From: an uncultured Flavobacteriaceae bacterium
GTDB lineage: Bacteria > Bacteroidota > Bacteroidia > Flavobacteriales > Flavobacteriaceae
Assembly (NCBI GenBank): GCA_937136455.1
Contig: CAKZOO010000065.1
Coordinates: 1-64,000, forward strand
Length of the DNA: 64,000 bases
Direction of reading: 5' to 3'
Shown: one piece after another, positions 52,901 to 61,474 of the stretch
How the letters are laid out: every line of letters starts with the position of its first letter
Numbering within the stretch: the stretch's first letter is position 1
Program-made: the position numbers and the translations under genes
Notes under the pieces: generated by a model
Database searches by the model: none
Seen by the model: only the letters and a program-made list of their open reading frames with translations
What the model was told of the DNA's origin: nothing

Positions 52901-54238
52901 ATGGAGTATTTAGAGATTGTAATATCGGCTGTAAGTTTATTTTTAATTGTGTTTGTTTTATTTAAAATAAACAAAAAAGATTCTAGCTCAATTAAAGAGG
53001 ATATAGGTGAATTGCTAAGAGGAGAGTTGAAAGAAAATAGAATTGAATTATCATCCGCTTTAAAGGAAAATAGAGAAGAGCTTTCTGATGGGTTGGATAA
53101 GTTGACTAAAAAACTAGAAGATAAACTTGTTCAAATAAATGAGGGTTTAAATAAGAATGCAAAAGATAATAGAGAAGAACTCCAAAAATCATTAAAAGAT
53201 TTTAGCGATGTGTTTAGTAAAAACGTCAAAGATTTTAACGATCTACAGAAACAAAAATTTGATGTTATGGCAACTAAACAAGATGAATTAGTGAAATCTA
53301 CTGAGTTGAAATTAGAAAAAATGAGGGTGACTGTTGATGAAAAACTTCACAAAACACTAGAAGAACGTTTAGGACAATCTTTTAAAATAGTAAGTGAACG
53401 TCTAGAAGCAGTTCAAAAAGGTTTAGGAGAAATGCAAAATCTAGCGAATGGAGTAGGTGATTTGAAAAAAGTTTTAAGCAATGTTAAGACAAGGGGAGTG
53501 CTCGGGGAAATACAACTTGGTAATATCTTAGAACAAATAATGGCTCCTGAGCAATATGAGGCGAATGTTAAAACGAAACATGGTTCAAATGATCATGTCG
53601 AGTTTGCTATCAAATTACCAGGTAAAGATGATCATGGAAAACAAGTGTATCTACCTATTGACGCTAAATTTCCTCAAGAAAACTATGTGAGATTACAATC
53701 AGCCTACGACGAAGGTGATCCAGTGGCTGTTGATGCTGCAAATCGAGCTTTAATGCAAAGTATTAAAAAGTTTGCTAAAGACATTCGAGATAAATATATA
53801 GATCCACCCTATACTACAGATTTTGGAATTATGTTTTTACCAATCGAAGGATTGTTTGCAGAAGTAGTACGTCAACCAGAATTAGTGTCGTTTTTACAAA
53901 GAGAATACAAGATTATAATCACAGGACCAACCACTCTAGCGGCAATGTTAAACAGTTTGCAGATGGGCTTTAAAACCTTAGCGATACAAAAAAGAAGCAG
54001 TGAAGTATGGCAAATTCTCGGAGCAGTTAAAACAGAATTTGGAAAATTTGGTGGTGTATTAGAAAAGGCACAAAAGAAAATAAATGAAGCAAATAAGGAA
54101 TTAGATAATTTAGTAGGAACAAGGACAAGAATGATGATCTCTAAGTTAAAAAAAGTTGAACAACTTCCTAGTTCTGAATCCATGAATCTACTAGATGAAA
54201 CAATAGAAAGTGAAAATGAAGAGGATGAATTGAATTGA
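52901..54238 (+). CDS. rmuC: DNA recombination protein RmuC
   Basis: A 445-aa protein: an N-terminal hydrophobic helix (residues ~5-22), a long coiled coil (about 25-175), and the RmuC nuclease-like domain. GVLGEIQLGNILEQIMAP and the later IDAKFPQENYVRL carry the conserved PD-(D/E)XK-type core; GPTTLAAMLNSLQMGFKTLAIQK is the family's last block. It limits inverted-repeat recombination. No operon partner. Confidence 0.93.
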   Translation: MEYLEIVISAVSLFLIVFVLFKINKKDSSSIKEDIGELLRGELKENRIELSSALKENREELSDGLDKLTKKLEDKLVQINEGLNKNAKDNREELQKSLKDFSDVFSKNVKDFNDLQKQKFDVMATKQDELVKSTELKLEKMRVTVDEKLHKTLEERLGQSFKIVSERLEAVQKGLGEMQNLANGVGDLKKVLSNVKTRGVLGEIQLGNILEQIMAPEQYEANVKTKHGSNDHVEFAIKLPGKDDHGKQVYLPIDAKFPQENYVRLQSAYDEGDPVAVDAANRALMQSIKKFAKDIRDKYIDPPYTTDFGIMFLPIEGLFAEVVRQPELVSFLQREYKIIITGPTTLAAMLNSLQMGFKTLAIQKRSSEVWQILGAVKTEFGKFGGVLEKAQKKINEANKELDNLVGTRTRMMISKLKKVEQLPSSESMNLLDETIESENEEDELN

Positions 54239-54284
54239 TTTGAATATAACATAGAATTTAATAATACCGTTAATCAATATTAAA

Positions 54285-54313
54285 TTGAGGAGATAATACA
54301 AATGGTATCTTTA
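54285..54313 (+). promoter_or_regulatory. Promoter of toxin-antitoxin operon
   Basis: TTG at 54285-54287, 18 bases, TATCTTTA at 54306-54313: a near-consensus promoter ending 17 bases before the antitoxin ATG. An imperfect dyad TTAAT-N4-ATTAA lies at 54270-54283, a possible operator. Confidence 0.45.
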
Positions 54314-54330
54314 CAATAAATAAAGTTATT

Positions 54331-54567
54331 ATGGATTTGAAGGAGGAATTAAAATGGATACACAGTGAAATTGATAAATTAGAAGACCCAAAATTTATCG
54401 AGACTCTTAAGAATATATTGAAAAACAATAGAAAAGAGTCAAATAAGCGTATAAGTATTAGGCAATACAATGCTGAAATTGATAATTCAATATCTCAGAT
54501 TGAATCAGGTCAAACACTTACTCATCAACAGGTGGAAGAGAACCTTAAAAAATGGGGAAAAGAATAA
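54331..54567 (+). CDS. Putative antitoxin of a type II toxin-antitoxin pair
   Basis: A 78-aa hydrophilic helical protein. SISQIESGQTLTHQQVEENLKKW near the C-terminus looks like the toxin-binding tail of antitoxins paired with RelE/ParE toxins (compare isqixxGxxxsheevxxxlxxw). The N-terminal part (IHSEIDKLEDPKFIETL) is helical. The pairing with the overlapping downstream toxin gene (16-base overlap) makes the assignment good. No DNA-binding motif is clear in it. Confidence 0.8.
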   Translation: MDLKEELKWIHSEIDKLEDPKFIETLKNILKNNRKESNKRISIRQYNAEIDNSISQIESGQTLTHQQVEENLKKWGKE

Positions 54568-54854
54568 TCTGGACTCAACAAGCTGTTTCAGAACTTTACG
54601 AAGCCTTTTTATCTTTATACAAACAATCGAAATCCATTGAAATTTCCAAAAGAATCACAACTGAAATTTACAATTCTACTTCTGATTTAGCATTCAATCC
54701 CAAGATGTATAAAATAGATTCTCTAAAATTAAATAACAGAGGGACTATTAGAGCTTATGAAAAGCATACTTATAGGATATCCTATATGATTGATCAGAAC
54801 TCAATATATATACTAAGGGTTCGTTATGCAAGAAAGGAACCTTTGACCTTCTAA
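54552..54854 (+). CDS. RelE/ParE-family toxin
   Basis: A 100-aa protein of the RelE/ParE fold. IIWTQQAVSELYEAFLSLYK at the N-terminus (helix 1 with WTxxAxxxLxxi), then PKMYKIDSLKLNNRGTIRAYEKHTYRISYMID and the final strand IYILRVRYARKEP are characteristic. It could be an mRNA interferase or a gyrase poison; the sequence alone does not decide. It overlaps the antitoxin gene by 16 bases, so translation is coupled. Confidence 0.85.
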   Translation: MGKRIIWTQQAVSELYEAFLSLYKQSKSIEISKRITTEIYNSTSDLAFNPKMYKIDSLKLNNRGTIRAYEKHTYRISYMIDQNSIYILRVRYARKEPLTF

Positions 54855-54858
54855 TACT

Positions 54859-55611
54859 TCAAATCGCTGAGAATGTATTTAACTTTGGATTATAGACCAC
54901 CATTTCTGATGGAAAAATACGCTGGAAGACTTCTTTATCGATTAAATTTTGAGGCGTATCAAAATGGTGTTCATCTTTGAGTAATACCAGCATTTGATCA
55001 CTTAATTCTATCGCTCTTTCAATTTCATGAGTGGATAGAATAATGCATTTCTGGTAATTATGAGCTAGGTTGGAAAGAATTTTAAACAGGTTTATTTTGT
55101 GGTATAAATCTAAATGAGTGCTCGGTTCATCGAGTATGATATAAGGAGTATCTTGGGCAAAGGCTCTTGCGATTAATACTTTTTGATACTGCCCATCGGA
55201 GAGCTCAAAACACTTTTGATCCTTATATTCTGATATTTCAAATAGAGCAAGTGCCTCATCGATAATTTGTTTGTCTTTATCGGTGAGTTTTCCGATCCAA
55301 TTCAGGTAGGGATAGCGTCCCATTTGAACAAGCTCATAAACACTTAAGAATTTGTTTTCTTCACGTGAAGTATGTACGACACTTATTAGTTTAGCGAGCT
55401 CTTTGTAGCTGATGCTCTCTATTAATTCACCTTCAATCGAAACAGATCCTTTGAGGCTTTGAATTTCACCACAAAGGGTTTTGATCAGCGTTGATTTTCC
55501 AATTCCATTGATTCCAACAATGGTGTGTAAACAACCCAATTTGAATACGATATTCAATTCGCTAACCACAGTGGAGTTGTCATAGCCGATATGTAGGTTT
55601 TCTAACTTCAT
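54859..55611 (-). CDS. ABC transporter ATP-binding protein (FecE/BtuD-type)
   Basis: A 250-aa ATPase for metal-chelate or cobalamin import. Walker A is VGINGIGKST, the signature is ELSDGQYQKVLIARA (normally LSGGQ, here LSDGQ), and Walker B is YIILDEPST. The ATG at 55611 overlaps the permease stop by one base (TAATG) and is preferred to an in-frame start at 55647. It is the third gene of the transporter operon. Confidence 0.9.
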   Translation of the reverse strand: MKLENLHIGYDNSTVVSELNIVFKLGCLHTIVGINGIGKSTLIKTLCGEIQSLKGSVSIEGELIESISYKELAKLISVVHTSREENKFLSVYELVQMGRYPYLNWIGKLTDKDKQIIDEALALFEISEYKDQKCFELSDGQYQKVLIARAFAQDTPYIILDEPSTHLDLYHKINLFKILSNLAHNYQKCIILSTHEIERAIELSDQMLVLLKDEHHFDTPQNLIDKEVFQRIFPSEMVVYNPKLNTFSAI

Positions 55612-56618
55612 TAAAATTGCATTTTCTTTTTGCGAATGAGTAACCAAATGACAATCGGTGCTCCAATGATGGATGTGATGGCGTTTATGGGTAAAACAGC
55701 ACTGCTATAGGGTAGTTGTGATATGGTATCACAAATAAGCATGAACAAGGCCCCGCTGATCAGTGAAGCAGGGTAGAGGATTTTATGATCAACGGTATTA
55801 AACCACAATCGACAAAGGTGTGGAATTGCCAATCCTAAAAAGGCGATTGGTCCTACAATTGCAGTACTACTACCAGCTAATAAGCCTGTGATCACAATGA
55901 TTAAGATTCTAGATTTTTTAACTGAGACTCCTAGATTTTTGGCATTTGATTCACCTAATAACAATGCATTCAAAGGCTTGATTAAGGTGAGGCCTACAAT
56001 AAATGAAAGTATTGATATTCCCACCAGAATACTCAAAGCTGTTGAATCAACTGCACCTAAGTTTCCTAAGGACCAATAGATAAATTGTTGTAACTCTTCC
56101 TTAGAACTTAAAAAAGAGAGAACTGAAACAACCGCTGCTGTGATACTTCCAAACATGATTCCGATAATTAGTAGACTCATAGAATCTTTTACTCGAAGAG
56201 CGATGGTGCCTACCAAACTCAAAACCAATAAACTTCCAATACTAGCCCCAACTGTCGTCACTAGGGTTGAAACATGTGAAATACCAAAAACTGATGCTCC
56301 CATAATAAGTAGCGCAACTCCCAAAGAGGCTCCTGAACTGATCCCCAATACAAAGGGTCCAGCAAGTGGATTTCTAAAAAGGGTTTGCATCAATAAACCA
56401 CTTAAAGCTAATGAAGCACCTACAAATAATGCTGTAATAGCCTTTGGAATTCTATAAGACCACAGAATATATTCTAGACTCTTATCCTTCATTGGGGTTC
56501 CCAACAATGATTTAAAACTATCCAAAAAGGGAATCTCCACTGAACCCAAGCTCAAATTGAGAACTAGAGCAGTCATCGTCAGCAGTGTGAGAATCGTAAA
56601 TTTTTGAGATTTACTCAT
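55611..56618 (-). CDS. FecCD/BtuC-type ABC permease
   Basis: A 335-aa inner-membrane protein with about nine to ten helices. The FecCD family signatures are LRNPLAGPFVLGISSGAS and GPIAFLGLAIPHLCRLWFN. It forms the channel of a cobalamin/siderophore/heme importer. Its start overlaps the binding-protein stop by 8 bases. Context with a cobalamin riboswitch and a BtuB-like receptor favours cobalamin. Confidence 0.93.
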   Translation of the reverse strand: MSKSQKFTILTLLTMTALVLNLSLGSVEIPFLDSFKSLLGTPMKDKSLEYILWSYRIPKAITALFVGASLALSGLLMQTLFRNPLAGPFVLGISSGASLGVALLIMGASVFGISHVSTLVTTVGASIGSLLVLSLVGTIALRVKDSMSLLIIGIMFGSITAAVVSVLSFLSSKEELQQFIYWSLGNLGAVDSTALSILVGISILSFIVGLTLIKPLNALLLGESNAKNLGVSVKKSRILIIVITGLLAGSSTAIVGPIAFLGLAIPHLCRLWFNTVDHKILYPASLISGALFMLICDTISQLPYSSAVLPINAITSIIGAPIVIWLLIRKKKMQF

Positions 56619-57732
56619 GAACTAGCGGTTTAAAAAAAGTTGGTTGATAGTTCTTTAACAGTTGTGGGTGTAAGATAGAAATTAGGTCTTTTAAGACCAA
56701 ATCGGGTCGATGTGTCGCCAATTCAAAATAGAGCATCCCACCAGTTTCACCTTTGGTGAGAGCATAGGTAAATACTTTCTTGTTTTTAAAAGATTCAAAA
56801 ACACCGTAATGCGTATTTGAATCTAGCATTTCCTGATAAGAGGTGAATTGAGCGGGTGCAATCCAAAAGCTAGCCGCAGATCCTTTGACAATAGCCTCTT
56901 CAATAGAAAGTGATAAACTGCCACTAGATCCCATATCTGAGAATAGATAGTCTGCATTTGCATCTTTGAAAAAGTTAGCAGCCCAAGAATCCTTTCCAGG
57001 AGCGTACCAAACATCTTTGTAAAGAGAACCACTAATCAAGGTGGGTTGCTTATTAGCTTTAGCCGCTAGTCTTTTAGCCTCTAAATAATCAGCTTCAATT
57101 TGATTAAAGATTGTATTAGCTTGTGCCTCCTTATTGTAAAATAACCCAAAAAATTTAACCCATTCTGCCTTTGCTAAAGGAGTCTGTTCAAGCCAGTCTG
57201 CATTTAATACGATTGGTATCCCAAAGGCTTCCAATTCTTCATAGGATTTATTGGAGCTGTTAATGCTAAATCCAATAATTACCTCTGGATGTAAGGCGAT
57301 TGCCGTTTCAATGTTGATTTTTTCGTTAAGCCCTAATTCTTTTATGTGTCCATGGTCAACGGCATTTCTAACCTCTTTTGACGAGATCAAATCAGTACCT
57401 GCAAATCCCACGATGGATTCTACTTCATCTAAATCTACAACAGAGGGAATATGTGTGGTTGAACTCAATACCATACGTTGTATAGGAACTTGAATACACG
57501 AATAATCTTGGTATTGTTCAAGAAGTTCTTTTTTGTTTTTTGGTACTAAGGCGTATTGGAAAGACTCATTTGAGTTTGGCCATGGATTCTTTATGTTTAA
57601 GATTTTGACTCCATCAGTTTTGTAGTCTACACTAAAATGATTTGCGTATTTGGTGGTGATTTTCTGTTCTTGAGCATGAGTTGAGTTCAAGATGCCAATC
57701 AAAAAAAGGATGAAGTATAAGTTCTTATGCAT
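56611..57732 (-). CDS. ABC substrate-binding protein (BtuF-like), exported
   Basis: A 373-aa periplasmic binding protein with signal MHKNLYFILFLIGILNSTHA. The body has the PF01497 fold (IVGFAGTDLISSKEVRNAV, LHPEVIIGFSINSSNKSYEEL, VLNADWLEQTPLAKAEW). The ATG at 57732 is preferred over 57738 because the -7 element (minus 57747-57740) ends only two bases before 57738. The operon order is binding protein, permease, ATPase. Cobalamin or a related corrinoid is the likely ligand, by context. Confidence 0.88.
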   Translation of the reverse strand: MHKNLYFILFLIGILNSTHAQEQKITTKYANHFSVDYKTDGVKILNIKNPWPNSNESFQYALVPKNKKELLEQYQDYSCIQVPIQRMVLSSTTHIPSVVDLDEVESIVGFAGTDLISSKEVRNAVDHGHIKELGLNEKINIETAIALHPEVIIGFSINSSNKSYEELEAFGIPIVLNADWLEQTPLAKAEWVKFFGLFYNKEAQANTIFNQIEADYLEAKRLAAKANKQPTLISGSLYKDVWYAPGKDSWAANFFKDANADYLFSDMGSSGSLSLSIEEAIVKGSAASFWIAPAQFTSYQEMLDSNTHYGVFESFKNKKVFTYALTKGETGGMLYFELATHRPDLVLKDLISILHPQLLKNYQPTFFKPLVHE

Positions 57733-57739
57733 AGCCATT

Positions 57740-57770
57740 CAAAAATACTATTTAATTGTTGTGTGCTCAA
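57740..57770 (-). promoter_or_regulatory. Promoter of ABC importer operon
   Basis: Minus strand TTG (57770-57768), 20 bases, TATTTTTG (57747-57740). The next start codon begins at 57732, so the transcript would be nearly leaderless. Confidence 0.65.
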
Positions 57771-57788
57771 TAATTCAGACTATTTTTG
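57759..57788 (+). promoter_or_regulatory. Promoter driving riboswitch and TonB receptor
   Basis: TTG (57759-57761), 19 bases, TATTTTTG (57781-57788), directly before the riboswitch. It overlaps the divergent importer promoter, so the two may compete. Confidence 0.65.
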
Positions 57789-57793
57789 ACGTG

Positions 57794-57976
57794 AAATTAG
57801 GTTTTTCTAGAGTTGCTCTAGAAAATTAAAAGGGAAACTAGTTCAAATCTAGTGCTGTTCCCGCAACTGTAAGCTCAGTCGAAAGATGCTTTTTACGACT
57901 ACGATACCACTCTTAATAGGGGAAGGTGAGTTAAAAAGACGCAAGCCAGGAGACCTGCCAGTTTCAAAACTGATTT
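57794..57976 (+). ncRNA. Cobalamin riboswitch
   Basis: The core CTGTTCCCGCAACTGTAAGC and the B12 box GCCAGGAGACCTGCC (57945-57959) are diagnostic. P1 is AAATTAGGTTTT (57794-57805) with AAAACTGATTT (57966-57976). A hairpin TTTTCTAGAG-TTG-CTCTAGAAAA (57803-57825) follows. An alternative hairpin CAGTTT-CA-AAACTG (57959-57972) uses the 3' P1 strand, suggesting a switch. No U-tract terminator follows, so control may be translational. It precedes the BtuB-like gene and represses it when cobalamin is bound. Confidence 0.93.
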
Positions 57977-58040
57977 ATAAACTTTCGGGTAAAAAGTTTT
58001 AAGGTTCATTCCTTCATGCTCCCGTGTTAAACAACACAAA

Positions 58041-59888
58041 ATGAAAAAACTAGTTAAAACCTTGAGCGCTTTTGCTCTAGGATTATGCTTGTCCGTGTAT
58101 GGACAAGAACAATCAAAAGATTCTGTATCAGCATTAAATGAGGTGGTGCTTTACGGATTAAAAGTACCTCAAAAAGAAGCTTTAATAGGTAAAAACATTA
58201 CTTTGCTCAATGAAAAGGATATTCAAGCTTACCAAGGCTATTCCTTAGCTCAATTGATCAATACAGTTTCGGGGATTAGTGTTCAAGGAGCACAACTCCC
58301 TATGGGAAACACTCAGAGTATTTACGCTAGAGGAGGTCGATCTAAACAAGTATTAATCCTTATTGATGGTATTCGAGTGGCGGATCCTTATTCAGCATCC
58401 TTGTCCTATGACTTACGATTATTAAATCTCTCAAATATTAAACAAATTGAGGTGCTTAAAGGAGCGAGTAGTGCTGTTTATGGAAGTGCTGCTTCAACCG
58501 TTGTCATTGCCATTACCACTAAAGAAAATCAAAAAAACGGTTTCACCTTAACCAGTGGTATTGGATCCAATCAGATTGCAGAAGATCAAAATATGCAATT
58601 TAATTACAATAAGGTCGGGGTAGATTATACAGGGTCAATTAGTGAACTTCGCTATCGATTGAGTTATGCACATCTTTATGAAGGTGGTGTTTCGGCACTT
58701 GAAAACACAAAGGAAGAGGATCCTTTTAAGAGAAGTCACTATTCAATTGAGATTCAAAATAATGCTCAAAAGCGATGGAATTGGAAACTCAAAAGTTCTC
58801 GTACATTCATGAGTGCTGATTACGATGATTCATATACTGGGACTGATCGGGATTTTCAATTTCTAACTCAAAAGACCTCTATTGGTTTTCAATCGAATTA
58901 TCGACTCACAAAAGGGAAGTTATTTTTAGGAGTAAATCACGATCAATTTGATTCTGAGGCGATATCCGATTATGGAGGTTTCTTTAAATCCAATAGCAGT
59001 AATTTTGATGTCTATTACAAATCGAATACGAATCATAAGATTCAAAGTCTCTTTGGGATCCAATCTGCAATCGATGCTTCGAGTTCAATTAATGAGTCAT
59101 CCGTTGTTACATTCGATCCTTATGTAAGTGTGTTTTATAGATCTACTAATGGATTGAATATCAGTTCCGCAGCTCGATTAAATCACCACAGCACTTACGG
59201 GAATCATTTTGTAGGACATTTAAATCCTTCATTTAGTTTTGGAAGTGCTCATCAATATGTGCTTTATTCAAGTGTAGCTACTGCTTTTATAAGTCCTAGT
59301 TTGTTTCAACTCTACGGTGATTGGGGAGCTAATGAAAACTTAACTCCAGAAACAAACACTACCGTTGAGTTTGGAATTAGAAGTACTCAGGGTTCTACAA
59401 ACTATAATCTTTTGGTTTTTAAACGAAATGAAAACAATGCAGTGTTTTGGAATTCTGAAAGCTTTCAATACGATAACTCGAATGGAACCACTAAAGCGGA
59501 GGGACTAGAATTTGATTTAACATCACAACTCACAAAGGAATTTCAATTCAAATTCAATTACACCTATATATGGAGGGATCAAGAATTGATGATCAGAATT
59601 CCAAAGCACAAGTTTAACCTGAATTCAACCTATCGATTCGGTAAGCATCAATTCCTTCTTGAGACACAGTTTGTGGGAAAACGCTATGATACTGATTTTA
59701 CCACCTATACTAATGTTGAATTAAATCCCTATACCTTGATTAATTTAAATTGGAATCACCAAATTAGCGAACGAATTCAAATCCAATGTGGGGTACACAA
59801 CTTGTTCAATAAGAGTTTTATAGAACAAATCGGGTTTAATAGTCTCGGTAGAAATTATCGTTTAAACTTAAACTACAGCTTATTTTAA
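58041..59888 (+). CDS. TonB-dependent receptor, BtuB-like
   Basis: A 615-aa outer-membrane receptor with signal ending GQEQ or nearby. The TonB-box region is LNEVVLYGLKVP, the plug domain has YARGGRSKQVLILIDGIRV and VLKGASSAVYGSAAS, and the barrel ends with a terminal-type YRLNLNYSLF strand (final Phe). The length matches BtuB (about 614) more than siderophore receptors. Control by a cobalamin riboswitch makes corrinoid uptake the likely role, with the divergent ABC importer moving it across the inner membrane. It overlaps the convergent S41 gene by 9 bases. Confidence 0.92.
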   Translation: MKKLVKTLSAFALGLCLSVYGQEQSKDSVSALNEVVLYGLKVPQKEALIGKNITLLNEKDIQAYQGYSLAQLINTVSGISVQGAQLPMGNTQSIYARGGRSKQVLILIDGIRVADPYSASLSYDLRLLNLSNIKQIEVLKGASSAVYGSAASTVVIAITTKENQKNGFTLTSGIGSNQIAEDQNMQFNYNKVGVDYTGSISELRYRLSYAHLYEGGVSALENTKEEDPFKRSHYSIEIQNNAQKRWNWKLKSSRTFMSADYDDSYTGTDRDFQFLTQKTSIGFQSNYRLTKGKLFLGVNHDQFDSEAISDYGGFFKSNSSNFDVYYKSNTNHKIQSLFGIQSAIDASSSINESSVVTFDPYVSVFYRSTNGLNISSAARLNHHSTYGNHFVGHLNPSFSFGSAHQYVLYSSVATAFISPSLFQLYGDWGANENLTPETNTTVEFGIRSTQGSTNYNLLVFKRNENNAVFWNSESFQYDNSNGTTKAEGLEFDLTSQLTKEFQFKFNYTYIWRDQELMIRIPKHKFNLNSTYRFGKHQFLLETQFVGKRYDTDFTTYTNVELNPYTLINLNWNHQISERIQIQCGVHNLFNKSFIEQIGFNSLGRNYRLNLNYSLF

Positions 59889-61361
59889 ATCAGTTCCCTT
59901 CGAAGGAATCAAATACATTTCCTTACTGAACTTTTCTTCTTGAATAGGCTTCCCAACAGGAAAAACATTCATGGAAGGACTTAAATCCATCTTAGCAGTT
60001 GTCCCTGTGATTAGTCCTAAGGCAGCTGCTAGAAAGGGTTCTGTAGGGTCACCAAAAGCTTTTATTTCTGTAGGGTAGTCCATTTCATCGAGTGCTATCG
60101 TAGGAACGAATCCATTGTCGTAGTCGTTTTGACCTAATTTATTATAGATTTGAAAAACGATCGGTTGCATTCCGATAGTGTGATTAGGATTTCTATTGTC
60201 AGGATCATCAAAACTATTTGGTGAGTCTACAACAGTTATAGATCCTTCATTTTTACCTACAGTAGTTCCGCCTATAGTAATGACATTCATATAAGGTCTT
60301 AAGCCATTGATAATCATTTCAGAGGCAGAAGCAGTGCTTTCAGAAGTAAGTACATAAAGCGTTTCAATGGAGGTCAATCGATTCATTGGAACTGTAGATT
60401 GATAAGTACCATTAAAATCATAGAGATAAACATCATCGAAGAAAGGATAAGTTGAGCCTTTAGTTGGATTTCTTTTTGCATTGTATCTCAAATCAGCAAA
60501 GGCTTCCTGTTCAGGAGTAATCGAACCATCGATCATACTCGCCAAAAAGGCTGCAGTAATTACGGTACCTCCACCATTGTATCTCAAATCCAAAACTAAT
60601 TCATCCACTCCATTGTCTTTGAAATAACCAAAAACATCGTTGAGTTCTTTGTGAAATGGATATTTAAATGAATTGTAAACTAAATAGCCAATTTTCTTTC
60701 CTGAAGTTTCAAGAACGGTATGGTATTGGATTGGAGTAGCAGCAAATTCAATTCGAGTAATTTCAACATCAGTTCCACTAGCTTGAAAAGTACCATCTAT
60801 AAAACTTCCCACTCCAATGGTAACAGTATCGTTATTGAATAGATTGTTGATTACTTGATAATTATCTGGATTCATCACAGTTCCATCAACTCTGTAAATT
60901 AAGTCTCCTCTTTTTAATCCTGCCTCTTCTGCTGGAGAACCAGGGACTACATAGGCAATATAGATGTAAACATTTCCACCAGCTTCTACATTAAACAAAC
61001 TTCTCGCTAATCGAATACCATAAGATTTACTCGTTCCAGCAAACGATTTTAGCTGTTCAGCAACATCGTCTATATACCATGAAAAATCGTCTTGGCTGTT
61101 ATATTTTAAATGATCAAACAAGGCCTCTGGACTATCAAAAGTGCTGAGGTATAAATGGTAATCGTCTAAATTGCTGAGTTTGCTATCGCTTAACTCTTCG
61201 ATTTCTCCTTGCCAATAATACCAGTAGTTAAGTCCTCTCCAAATAAAATCGGTGATTTCATCATATTCTATTTGAGGTGCGTCGTCTTGATCCTTTACAC
61301 AACTACTCAGAATGACTAAAGAAGCGATAAGGCTTAACGCTAAATATTTTATCTTGTGCAT
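59880..61361 (-). CDS. S41-family (C-terminal processing) peptidase, lipoprotein
   Basis: A 493-aa lipoprotein (lipobox LSSC, C21). A PDZ-like domain lies at about 130-200 (VVPGSPAEEAGLKRGDLIYRVDG). The catalytic serine is in TSESTASASEMI, and the lysine in TVGKN. It is the Bacteroidota type of S41 peptidase in which the PDZ domain precedes the core. The substrate is unknown; it may act on envelope proteins. It is divergent from an ECF sigma operon. Confidence 0.9.
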   Translation of the reverse strand: MHKIKYLALSLIASLVILSSCVKDQDDAPQIEYDEITDFIWRGLNYWYYWQGEIEELSDSKLSNLDDYHLYLSTFDSPEALFDHLKYNSQDDFSWYIDDVAEQLKSFAGTSKSYGIRLARSLFNVEAGGNVYIYIAYVVPGSPAEEAGLKRGDLIYRVDGTVMNPDNYQVINNLFNNDTVTIGVGSFIDGTFQASGTDVEITRIEFAATPIQYHTVLETSGKKIGYLVYNSFKYPFHKELNDVFGYFKDNGVDELVLDLRYNGGGTVITAAFLASMIDGSITPEQEAFADLRYNAKRNPTKGSTYPFFDDVYLYDFNGTYQSTVPMNRLTSIETLYVLTSESTASASEMIINGLRPYMNVITIGGTTVGKNEGSITVVDSPNSFDDPDNRNPNHTIGMQPIVFQIYNKLGQNDYDNGFVPTIALDEMDYPTEIKAFGDPTEPFLAAALGLITGTTAKMDLSPSMNVFPVGKPIQEEKFSKEMYLIPSKGTDLK

Positions 61362-61423
61362 ATTCTTTTTATACTTAATTAGTAGTACAAGTTACAATCC
61401 TTTCTAATATTTTGAAATTATTT

Positions 61424-61448
61424 GTAACATTTTTAATCATTGAGCGTC
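61424..61448 (+). promoter_or_regulatory. ECF-type promoter of second sigma operon
   Basis: GTAAC (61424-61428), 16 bases, CGTC (61445-61448). The same spacing and AAC/CGTC pair precede the sigma gene at 39832. The ATG follows 26 bases after CGTC. Confidence 0.55.
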
Positions 61449-61474
61449 ATACATATAGATCGGAATAATAATAA

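Noticed and set aside
54270..54283. TTAAT-N4-ATTAA dyad as toxin-antitoxin operator
   Set aside because: The sequence is so AT-rich that such a dyad is expected by chance; kept only as a note with the promoter.
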